From: Pyrenochaeta sp. MPI-SDFR-AT-0127
Lineage: Eukaryota; Ascomycota; Dothideomycetes; Pleosporales; Cucurbitariaceae
NCBI GenBank assembly: GCA_020747015.1
Contig: JAGTJM010000016.1
Location: 620,001 to 684,000, forward strand
Direction: 5' to 3'
Length of the DNA: 64,000 nucleotides
The notes under the pieces are model-generated. The model was not told the DNA's origin. It worked only from the letters and a program-made list of their open reading frames with translations, and did not search any database. The translations under genes and the position numbers were made by a program. This document shows positions 54,466-64,000 of the stretch, piece after piece; positions within the stretch are counted from its first letter, which is position 1; each line of letters opens with the position of its first letter.

Positions 54466-55225
54466 TTAGATGGGCTTGATCTGGAAAGGTTTGAGTAGAG
54501 ACACACGGAAATGTACTGCATCGAGACTGACCTTGAAATGTAGGGAGATCAATGAAAAGACCAGAGCCTTCAGGTCCTGAACGAGGTAGTAGAAGACACG
54601 GAGGCCTTCTGGGTCTGACGAATCCTGCACATCCTGGAGCGAGCCGATTTTGGCAGTCTATTTGGTTAGTATACTCACACTTAGGTGTGACATGAAGACG
54701 TACCTCGAAAGAAATGTGCTCGCTGCCCAGTCGAATCTCCAGCTCTTGACGGCCGTCCTTGTTTTTCTGAGGCCACTTTGTGTCATCCTCCCTACGCATT
54801 GATTTAGCTGACTGGCGATTGAGTAGCCTCAATCTGGAACCTACTTCAAAATTTCGCTCTCCTTTACGATACGCTTGATTTCAGCGACTAACGCATCACT
54901 GACGCACACTGTAAGGGTCAGCTATGCCATCCGGTAGGAAACGGCAGCCCTTACTTTCTTTTCGAATCAGAGAGTCATTGCGATAGTTGGAGTTGTTTGC
55001 GTAACGCGCAGAAGCGCTGCGACCATCTCCAAGCACCCGGAAGTCAAACTCTATCTCCAGGTCAGCCTGCAAGCCAGTGCATTGAACCCAAAGCATCTCA
55101 CCCAAGAATTCATGGCCGAATCGACCTTGATGTCCGGAGCTTTGAAAATGTTAGTATAAACCACGTGCTTCAAGGCGGACGGCGCCATACTAGTATCTCA
55201 AGTAGAATGGCTCGTTTGTGCTCAT
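54466..55225 (-). CDS. Mago nashi, exon junction complex subunit
   Basis: Seven exons: 55225-55191, 55139-55102, 55050-54955, 54908-54845, 54791-54704, 54657-54532, 54480-54466; 153 residues. Spliced, it reads with the conserved '[23 protein letters not shown]', '[18 protein letters not shown]', '[17 protein letters not shown]', 'DDTKWPQ', '[21 protein letters not shown]', '[25 protein letters not shown]' (each a separate block over residues 6-152). Mago binds Y14/RBM8A; the pair locks eIF4A3 on spliced mRNA near exon junctions. The last coding exon is only 15 nt. All six introns are GT-AG and keep phase. It diverges from beta-COP across 475 bp. Confidence 0.95.
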
Positions 55226-55700
55226 CGTCGAGTGTGCTAGCTGGAAAGTTCCAACCTGTTCGTAGACTTGTGCAAATACCAATGTTGTGAGTGTGTAGCC
55301 TTGCGTGTCGACCGTAGTGATTTGTCTGGTGAGTTCTTACGACGGTCGGAGGCAGACCCCTGTTTAGCGAGCGCCGCTCTTGGCATATGTGGATCATTTC
55401 ACGAAGCAGACACCTGGACCGTTAAACATCGTCCTAGGGAAGCGTCCGCACCTCCGACTCGAACAAGCCACTTCTCTGTGCAGGGCAATCGTCTCCTCTC
55501 ACCTGCTTTGTCCCTCGCTGCAGCTTCATAAAGGTGCACAACAACGCCAGACGCCGAGCACTCGATTCAATCCACGTAGCATCCCACCTGTGCTAGAGAG
55601 CAAGGGAATTGAGGGCTGACGGCCGCCACGGGTGCTACGGCCATTGCTGCTTGAAATAGTATAGTTCAAGAGCACTCTGTCCATCGGCCAGATTGGCAAT
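55226..55700. promoter_or_regulatory. Divergent promoter Mago nashi / beta-COP
   Basis: 475 bp between two divergent housekeeping start codons, so both core promoters must lie here. No specific element identified beyond two isolated TCGGA/TCCGA pentamers, consistent with chance. Confidence 0.5.
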
Positions 55701-58700
55701 ATGGCTACCTTTCTAGAGAACTCGTACAGTCTGGTACGGACCACCTGGCAGCAGCGACCCATCACACAGCTGACCAAAGGCACCAGGTACACCAGGACAA
55801 TGCGGCCGACGTTCCATCTCAGAATGAGCTCAAGCAGTCACTAGAGAAGGGCAGCGATGAACAAAAGATCGAGACCATGGTGCGCCTCTGCAATTGCGAC
55901 TGCCCCGCCTTGCTGGAGTCGGCCGTCTGACATGCTCGCAGAAGAAGATTCTCTCCATAATGCTCAACGGCGATCCCCAAGCTGGTCTCCTCATGCACAT
56001 TATACGATTTGTTATGCCCAGCAAGTCGAAACCACTTAAGAAGCTCATGTACTTCTTCTTCGAGGTCTGCCCCAAGCACGACGCACAAGGGAAGCTGCGG
56101 CAGGAATGGATATTGGTCTGGTGCGTCGACTCACTGGAGATGCCCCACATGCCCATGGCTGACAGTGGTATAGTAATGCGATTCGTTTCGACTTGCAGGC
56201 CCCCAACGAATACGTGAGGGGAAATACACTGCGCTTTGTGTAAGATACCCATTCCAGGCTTTCTGGACACCATTAACCCATAGTACAGGACCAAGCTGCG
56301 CGACGCGGAACTCGTGGAGCCACTGCTGCGTAAGTTCTCCTGCCTAGTTCTTCTTGCCATCGTTGTGCTTGCTGACAAGTACTGAAGAACCGGTGCGCCA
56401 ATGCCTCACACACCGACACGCGTACGTTCGGAAAAACGCTACTTTCGCCATCGCCTCCATATTCACCCACCTGCCCGAGCTGATGCCAGATGCACCTGAT
56501 CTTCTGACAACTTTCCTGGATGATGAGAATGACCCTACCTGCAAGCGCAACGCCTTTGCTGCCCTGGTCTCTGTCAGCCACGAGAAGGCCTTGGAATATC
56601 TAAGTACCGTCTTCGATGCGATGCTCAACCATGAAGAACTATTGCTCCTCGCTGAACTCGAATTCATCCGCAAGGATGCTATCATCAATCCAGCGAACAA
56701 GGCACGATATTTGAGACTGATTTTTGACCTACTCGAATCACAGGTCTCGACCGTTATATACGAAGCCGCACACGCCCTCACCACCCTTACGAGTAATCCA
56801 GTCGCTGTCAAGGCTGCTGCAGGAAAGTTTGTCGAGTTGGCAATTAAGGAGCCCGACAACAATGTTAAACTGATCGTCTTGGAGCGAGTGGATCAATTAC
56901 GGCAGAAGAATGAAGGTGTACTGGATGACTTGACAATGGAGGTCTTGCGCGTCTTGTCAAGCACTGACCTTGACGTACGCAAAAAGTCGCTCAATATTGC
57001 GATGGAGATGATCTCCAGTAGAAACGTTGAAGAGGTTGTTCTCCTCCTAAAGAAGGAACTCATGAAGACTGTCGATGAACAGTATGAGAAGAATTCCGAG
57101 TACAGGTCGCTTCTCATCTCGTCGATACACTCGGCTGCGATCAAGTTCCCAGAGGTCGCTGCCAGCGTTGTTGGGTCACTCATGGACTTTATCTCCGATG
57201 TCAGCAGCAACGCCTCTGCAGTTGATGTCATCTCCTTCGTCAAGGAGGTGGTCGAGAGATTCCCAGATCTCCGAGCTTCCATCATCGAACGCCTGGTGTC
57301 GACACTCGGAGAAGTCCGCGCTGGAAAGGTCTACCGCGGTGTACTATGGATAATTGGCGAGTTCTCTCTGGAAGCAAAAGATATTCGAGATGCATGGAAG
57401 GGCATCCGTTCATCGCTTGGCGAGATTCCTATCCTGGCTTCCGAGCAAAGATTATTGGACGAAGCTTCTGAAGGCAAAGAGAATACCGACCAGGTCAACG
57501 GCCATGCGAAGCCCGCGGCTCCATCCGGTTCGCGGAAGGTTCTGGCCGATGGTACTTATGCAACGGAGAGTGCACTTACATCATCGGCTGCCGCTAAGGC
57601 GAAGCTCGAAGCAGTCAAGAATTCACAAAAGCCACCGCTACGACAACTGGTGCTCGACGGCGACTACTATCTTGCCACTGTTCTCTCTAGCACACTGACG
57701 AAGCTTGTTATGCGCCACTCAGAGATATCGAAGGATGCTGCGCGCACGAATGCCTTACGCGCCGAGGCAATGCTTATCATGATATCGATAATTCGCGTTG
57801 GCCAATCTCAGTTCGTCAAGACCTTTATTGATGAAGATTCGGTCGACCGTATCATGTCCTGTGTACGGTCCCTTTCAGAGTTTGCACAACGGAAGGAACT
57901 CGAGACAGTGTTTCTCGAGGATACACGGAAGTCGTTCAAGGCTATGGTGCAAACGGAAGAGAAAAAGCGTGCAGCAAAGGAAGCGTCAGAAAGGGCAAAG
58001 TCAGCGGTCAATGTTGATGATGCTTTCAGCATACGCCAGCTCAAGAAGAAAGACGCGGACGGGAGCGACGAGATCGAGCAAGACTTGGAGAGGGCGACGG
58101 GCGGCGACAGTGCAACCGAGGATCTCAGTTCGAAATTGAGTCGCGTTGTGCAGCTCACCGGATTTTCGGACTCGGTGTATGCCGAAGCCTATGTCAAGGT
58201 ATGTATCTGTCTATCGGGTTGGGCTGCCATGCTAATAATGCCAGGTTCACCAATTCGACATCGTGCTTGATGTGTTACTCGTCAACCAAACCACCGAGAC
58301 GCTCCAGAACTTGACTATCGAGTTCGCAACCCTTGGTGACCTCAAGGTTGTCGAGCGACCTTCAACGCAAAATGTTGGTCCTCACGACTTTATCAATATT
58401 CAAGCTACGATCAAGGGTAGGTCGTTGCATGGCTGTATACTTGGCTAAATTTCACTGACTCGTCCAGTTTCCTCGACTGATACAGGTGTTATTTTTGGCA
58501 ACATTATATACGAGGGGTATGAGGCTTCTGCACACAAAACATGGAGGGTCTGCTAACGGCTCCACAGTGAGAAGGGTGTTGACTCGAATGTTGTCATCCT
58601 CAACGATGTGCATGTTGATATCATGGACTACATCAAGCCTGCACAATGCACAGAGACACAGTTCCGAACAATGTGGACAGAGTTCGAATGGGAAAACAAG

Positions 58701-59046
58701 GTCAACATTAACTCCAAGGCCAAGACACTGCGCGAATTCTTGAAGCAGCTCATGGCATGCACAAATATGAGTTGTCTTACACCTGAGGCGTCAATGAAGG
58801 GCGATTGTCAGTTCTTGTCAGCGAACTTATATGCAAGAAGCGTGTTTGGTATGACGCGAAACCCTGCATCCAGTCATGAAGCTCGCTAACACTTGTGTAG
58901 GAGAAGATGCGCTCGCTAATTTGAGTATAGAAAAGGAAGGCGATAATGGGCCCATCACAGGCTTTGTTCGTATACGAAGCCGATCACAAGGATTGGCATT
59001 GAGCCTGGGGTCGCTCAAGGGCTTGAACAAGGTTGGCGTGGCGTGA
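55701..59046 (+). CDS. SEC26: Coatomer subunit beta (beta-COP)
   Basis: Ten exons: 55701-55733, 55787-55879, 55942-56120, 56174-56239, 56289-56329, 56388-58198, 58245-58416, 58468-58516, 58568-58848, 58901-59046; 956 residues, normal for beta-COP. The N-terminal adaptin-like HEAT solenoid includes '[26 protein letters not shown]', '[17 protein letters not shown]', '[17 protein letters not shown]' and '[14 protein letters not shown]' (separate blocks). After an acidic/basic linker near 560-610, the C-terminal appendage has '[13 protein letters not shown]' and ends '[16 protein letters not shown]'. It is part of the COPI coat for Golgi-to-ER retrograde transport. Five small exons are packed at the 5' end. 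The first exon encodes 11 residues, '[11 protein letters not shown]'. Confidence 0.95.
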
Positions 59047-59570
59047 GGGGTTCATTGATGAAGGACGGGGGACAGTAGTACGGCAACGGCAAATCGCCAT
59101 CCTGGAGCAGGGCACGTGAGAAAATGGTTGTAGGGCTCAATTGTCAATCCAAGGCGGTTTGAGCATTTGAATGGATTGTGGGGCGTGGAGCGAGAGATGA
59201 AAAGCCGTAGAGGAGCATGGCAGCTGGTATTGTAGCATTGGAGCATTCCCAAAGAAATGGACCTTGACTAGCAGTCAATATTGCAATCATGTCATGCCTT
59301 TGTTGTTCTAGCGCAGAGCTGTGGTGATTGCACCTGATGATGGATGTCCTTCCTGAACCGCGGAAGCCTCGGCTCACGAGCAAGGGTCCCAGCGGACTTA
59401 TTACCCTTTTGTCTAGCATCAGACCAATGCATTCGCGCAGGTTCCAGGTACGCGCATGTGCCCTTGATAGCGACAGCTTACTACGCCTCGTCTGACCTCG
59501 TCGCTCCCTCTGGCCCTTTGCTTGTGCTCGACACTATGCTATCAAAGCTGCACAACTTGCTGCTGTGACC
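59047..59570. other. Intergenic region beta-COP / sphingosine kinase
   Basis: About 520 bp in tandem orientation: beta-COP 3' UTR then the kinase promoter. Short antisense open frames without domains. Confidence 0.5.
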
Positions 59571-61228
59571 ATGGCCTCCACTGCCGGCGACGACGATCCT
59601 TTCAGAGACCCATCACTCGCTATCACTGCTCTTCCGCAGCGCCCTCCGCACTCGTCTGATAATACGTGGGAACAGTCAAATGCTGCCGACACGCTCGCTG
59701 TGGGCAGAAATGCCTCGCTGACGCTGGGGACAGATTCTCTCACCGTCTTGGGTACGTAGACAGGACTGTCCACAGGAGAATTGAGCGCAAGCTTACAAGT
59801 GACAGACGAAGCATTGCTCGACAGCAAGGGCACGAATTGCTGTGGTCTCTCTCTTGGCATCAGTAGGCCCAACCTTCTGCTTTGCGCGCCCCTCAACCGC
59901 TCACTGTCATAGAAAACAAAATCACTCGATCAATACCCTTCTACAATATCCTCTGGGCAGAGCACTCGACCGACGGCGAAGTCACCATTCAGTATGCGCA
60001 TAACGTCTCGAAGAAAGCTGTCCGGCCTGCTATCATCAGTTACACGCTCGACAAACCGGATAGCCAATTAGCAGAGACGTGGATAGGGAAGCTATTGGAC
60101 CGCGCATACGGCGCGTCACAACGGCAGAAGCGCGTAAAAGTGCTCATCAATCCATTTGGAGGTCAGGGTGCTGCCCTCAAGAGCTACCACAAGTCCATCG
60201 CGCCTATATTTGCGGCTGCGAGATGTGAACTGAATGTGGAGAAGACGCAGCACCAGGGCCACGGTGTAGAGATTGCGCAGAGTCTTGATATTGAGGCTTA
60301 CGATGTCGTGGCCTGCTGCTCGGGAGATGGCATACCACATGAAGTATGGAATGGCCTGGGAAAGAGACCAGATGCTGCAAGAGCTCTGGCCAAAATTGCT
60401 GTTGCACAGCTCCCTTGTGGCTCGGGCAACGCAATGAGTTTAAATTTCAATGGCACGGATAACCCCAGTCTGGCGGCTCTTGCAGTTGTCAAAGGCTTAC
60501 GCACACCTTTGGACCTAGCCTCGATAACGCAAGGCGACCGCCGTACACTGTCCTTCCTCTCGCAATCAGTGGGCATAGTGGCCGAAACTGATCTTGCGAC
60601 CGAACATCTACGATGGATGGGAAGCGCTCGCTTCACTTGGGGCTTCCTGGTGCGTCTTATCAGCAAGACCGTATATCCTGCCGATATTGCCATCAAAGTC
60701 GAATATGATAACAAGGCCGCCGTACGAGAAGCGTACCGCGCCGAGCCCTCAAAGCCACCAAGGAACAGCGATGATCGTGCCATCCCCGCCCCTGACCTTG
60801 GACTACCCAACCTCCAGTACGGCACAATCAACGACCCCCTTCCCTCCGGATGGCAATTGATCCCCCACGACAAACTCGGTAACTTCTATGCTGGAAATAT
60901 CGCTTACATGTCTCCCGACGCAAACTTTTTCCCTGCATCCCTCCCTTCAGACGGCTGTCTCGATCTCGTTCGCATCCGAGGCGACATAGCTCGCCATACC
61001 GCGGTCAAAACCCTGCTGTCCGTTGAGAACCATACATTCTTCGATCTGGACCATGTAGACTATCAGAAGGTCAGCGCGTATCGCATAATTCCGAGAGAGC
61101 AGAAAGATGGATATATTAGTATTGATGGAGAGAGGGTGCCATTCGAGGGGTTTCAGGCTGAGGTGCATAGGGGGCTGGGGACAGTGTTGAGTAAGAATGG
61201 GAGGCTGTGTGAAGCCAAGGGTGTGTAA
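59571..61228 (+). CDS. Sphingoid long-chain base kinase (LCB4/5-like)
   Basis: Three exons: 59571-59751, 59806-59862, 59913-61228; 517 residues. The DAG-kinase-type catalytic domain begins 'VKVLINPFGGQGAALKSY' (about 160-177), with 'TQHQGHGVEIAQSL', the nucleotide loop 'CCSGDGIPHEVWNGL' (SGDG) and 'QLPCGSGNAMS'. The C-terminal lobe holds 'LSFLSQSVGIVAETDLATEHLRWMG' (split over about 300-325), 'FYAGNIAYMSPDANFFP', and the conserved end 'SIDGERVPFEGFQAEVH'. It phosphorylates dihydrosphingosine or phytosphingosine to signalling phosphates. The N terminus (about 1-60) is low-conservation and contains 'DSLTVLDEALLD', familiar from fungal LCB kinases. Start ATG has an ACCATGG context. No membrane segment; palmitoylation or peripheral binding is usual. 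Confidence 0.92.
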
Positions 61229-62538
61229 ACGGATCATGGTAAGTCTAGAAGACTGAACAGTATGGATGCAGAGTGGTAATAAGGCAGCATATGTCCTAGA
61301 TGCGCAGTTCCGACAGGAAGGTTGACTTTGTCATTAAATGGCGTTCTTGCAAGTTGGTATACCATCTCCCTTATTCCTCATAGAATTTTCAATGCGCAGA
61401 ATTCATCTTAGCCCATTCAACTTGCTTCTTACATGTTTGGCTTTCGTCTCGAACGTTTGGCTATCTCTCTTGCAAAACACTATCAAATGTCGCCTCATAT
61501 ATTTGAATGAGAGCTCCTCCAGCAGTGGAACCTACGCCTTCTGTCATGTTTTAGGTTGCACCACGGTGATGCGAGACACTGACATCAATAACCTAGTAAG
61601 TTACTCGTCATATAATAATTGTTTTCTCTCGTCCAGAGATTGCTCAGGATCATTATTGGAACTTTCGAGGCTTTTGTCTTGTCAATCCTTGAATCCCTGG
61701 ATGCTGTAAAGGCAGAGAAATTTTACAATGCCTCCCTACATAAAACCTCAACATTAAAATCAGCAATTAGCTTCCTTGCATGATCCTGCAGCTAAACTAA
61801 CAGCCTGGATGCAGATTTTTGGTCACGTTCGACTGTCATTTCGCAACCAAACACGACTTCATTCTACTCACAGTGACTAATGTGTCTCTGTACATCAGAC
61901 GAGATTTCATCGAAGTCACACTGAGTTCTTTAACAAGTACCTCTGTTCTTTAACTCGAGGTTTCGAAAGCTAGGTAATGGATTCTGTTGTTTCTCAGAAA
62001 CGGAAATATCTCCCCCGAGATAATTCGACTGCCACACCGAACTATCTATTCAAATACCTTACTTTGACCACAAATCGCCAACCATAGGGACGCCTTGGAG
62101 TTGTGTGCTTATTTGGCGAACGAAGGCGGAACTGTCCATGCTCTTGATAAGGAAACATGAATTTGGCACAGATAGTCAAGGGTTGAATCTGTTCAGTTTT
62201 GAAGAATTGCGAAGTAACGAGGGTATGCAAGTTGCAAAGAAGATTTTGAGAAATGGTGAACAGAAAGGACTGAGAATGCCAAAACGAGAGTAGAGTATGT
62301 CAAGATATCTACAAAGATTAGAAACTACATAAAGAGGAATTTTGAATTCTCATAGATAGCCACTATTGCCTTTAAGCTTAAATATTAGGGTTTCCTAGCA
62401 TGTGCTACCTACCCATTATCAGTATAGCATTCTAATCTTGTTCTCGTAACCAAGCGAGTGTCTTAGGATTCGCCTCATGTGCATGTTTCGAGGCTGAACA
62501 CGGGCGAATCTCAGCGTACCGATATCAAATCCGTATTC
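61229..62538. other. AT-rich convergent region without a recognisable gene
   Basis: 1.3 kb between two converging genes. The open frames at 61338-61709 and 62105-62293 have no recognisable domain and unremarkable composition. It is clearly more AT-rich than the flanking genes. Confidence 0.5.
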
Positions 62539-64000
62539 TTACAAGAAGAATACTACACTAGTCGCTAGAGCCGTAACAATAATGCCAATAATACCGAATT
62601 GAGTTTCTTTTGTGGCGCTACTAGCCTTTGGTCTCGTTGCATCAAGTGCATCGCCACCGCTCTTCGTGATCACATAGATTTCCCCCGTAGCATCACTGGT
62701 TACATACAAACGACCATTGCGATCCCAAGCCAGGCCAGCAGGACGGAAGCAATTGTTCGGGCACGAGGTGGTATTGCTGTTGGAGAAAATCGGCGTTAAA
62801 GCGCTAGTACTGGATGACGGCTCCGTGGGTTGCCCATCGGAGCCAAATTTGACAACAGAAACGGAATATCCAACAGGATCTTCGCGGTTCCTGCCATGGC
62901 GTGTTAGAGAAAGCTTCAATTAGGACGATAAACAGAGTTATGGACCTACCAGCTCCCTCTCAAGCTGAAATAAAGGTTTTCACCTTTGGTATCGAACTTC
63001 AAGTCAATTGGAGAAGTATGTGGCTGAAACACGAGCCTAGGCTTTTGCCTTGAGTCATTGCAGAAAGCATCTTGACGTGTAGCATTCTCCTCTGCTATGG
63101 CAAACTGATCGCCAACCTGGAGCCGTCCGGCTGATGGGAGCTCACTGATGTCCCATGCGCCGTAACAAAGAGGGTATCCGTAGTTGGCATCGAGGAGTGG
63201 ATTATTTGCATCGTCCAGCTTGCCATGATAGTTTAGTTCTTCTGCGGGATTATTCTCGTGGATCTCGAATCCGTCACGCTCAATGTTGTCTGCATTGCTC
63301 TCTGCGCTCCATATGCCTCCATCCTTTGGGTTCTCAGCTAGGCCAACGGCGTTGCGGAGACCCCAGCCCAAGGTGGTACCGGCAGAGTAAGCGACATCGT
63401 TCTTCGACGGGTCAAAGATTCGAATCTGGGACTGTCCACTATTAACATCGACGGCACTGAGATCAATGTTCTCATCGCTGCCACGGGAAACGAGTAGCTT
63501 GTTTTTGGACTTTCGAGACAGCAGAAGGGTACGAGTGACTTGACCGTCCGTCGTCATGCCAGTGACAATTACTTGACCATTTCCATTCACGGATAGCTTA
63601 TCGGAGTCAAAATTGTATTTGAGAACGGAATCGCGGCTAGAAGCATAAAGTGTCTTGCCGTCTTCAGACAACTCGATGCCGTGATTGAGCTGTACTTAGA
63701 GTCAGTACCATATAATGCACATGCGAGGTATGGGATTAGGGTGCTTTACAGTTCCGTCACCAACAAGGACTTTCTTGTCCTTCAATGTAACGCATGAACC
63801 AGCCCCCTCGACCTTGAACGCAGTGATACCAACCTCTCTCTCAACGACCAACAAGTTGTTATTATTATCGAAGATAATCCCCCGCGGTTTGTTCAAGTTC
63901 TGGGCGACCAGCCTGGCTTCATACCCACTTGCTACAGAAGGAGTTGGGTACGAGGCTGTGAGAGAGGGGCACCTCTGAGCTAGGGCATGTGCCTGGAGGA
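62539..64000 (-). CDS. Secreted GPI-type glucose/sorbosone dehydrogenase-like beta-propeller (5' end cut)
   Basis: Three exons in the window: 64000-63751 or 63750 (continuing off the right edge), 63689-62950, 62890-62539; about 447 residues seen. The first visible residues 'LQAHALAQRCPS' look like the end of a signal peptide, so only about 10-15 residues are missing. Propeller blades resemble soluble quinoprotein glucose/L-sorbosone dehydrogenases: 'LNKPRGIIFDNNNNLLVVE', 'LNHGIELSEDGKTLYASS', 'GWGLRNAVGLAENP', 'NYGYPLCYGAWD', 'SPIDLKFDTKGENLYFS', 'RPAGLAWDRNGRLYVTSD'. The end 'FGIIGIIVTALATSVVFFL' is a GPI-anchor or membrane tail. Family members oxidise sugars, some with PQQ; fungal GPI forms are poorly characterised. 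Substrate unknown. Confidence 0.85.

Noticed and set aside
61338..61709. 123-codon plus-strand frame
   Set aside because: No recognisable domain, no splice-supported extension, and AT-rich surroundings between converging genes.

Overview
This is a 64 kb piece of a filamentous ascomycete genome (Pezizomycotina; Dothideomycetes is my best guess, from general gene style only). Evidence: intron-rich genes with short (mostly 40-80 nt) GT-AG introns, TACTAAC-like branch points, fungal-only families (Zn2Cys6/fungal-specific transcription factor, DUF3669, CFEM GPI protein, CYP505 fused P450, fungal three-domain tRNA ligase, Vid24/GID4), and eukaryotic housekeeping genes (beta-COP, Mago nashi, COX19, SFT2, NPR3, TRM8, sphingosine kinase). 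Gene models below were rebuilt by hand from splice signals and reading-frame phase; nothing was searched against a database.

Layout. 1-3.5 kb: AT-richer, almost empty, one DUF3669 gene. 3.5-20 kb: an accessory, catabolic-looking island. It holds an FAD phenol-hydroxylase-type monooxygenase and, divergent from it, an FAH-family hydrolase; a single-domain VOC extradiol-type dioxygenase and, divergent from it, a Zn2Cys6 regulator; a SnoaL-like protein; a cytosolic GH78 alpha-L-rhamnosidase; and a self-sufficient CYP505 P450-reductase fusion. 20.7-26.7 kb: CFEM GPI-anchored protein, NPR3, COX19. 26.7-30.1 kb: no recognisable gene. 30.1-36.7 kb: a long-loop bHLH regulator and SFT2, divergent, separated by 3.2 kb of low-complexity leader DNA. 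36.7-39.8 kb: no recognisable gene. 39.8-64 kb: dense core genes: a homogentisate 1,2-dioxygenase-like enzyme, tRNA ligase, an SDR, THO subunit TEX1/THOC3, a CsbD-like protein, a class III old yellow enzyme, TRM8, GID4, Mago nashi, beta-COP, sphingosine kinase, and a GPI-type glucose/sorbosone dehydrogenase-like protein cut by the right edge.

How the genes may work together. The island reads as a pathway for plant phenolic glycosides. The rhamnosidase would remove rhamnose, the P450 and FAD monooxygenase would hydroxylate the ring, the VOC enzyme would open a catechol by extradiol (meta) cleavage, and the FAH-family enzyme would hydrolyse or isomerise the ring-opened acid, under the local Zn2Cys6 regulator. 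Short TCGGA/TCCGA motifs cluster in four of the island's intergenic regions. Meta-cleavage is unusual for fungi, which mainly use intradiol cleavage, so this island is the best candidate for a poorly described system here. The pathway itself is inference; the gene identities are well supported by motifs.
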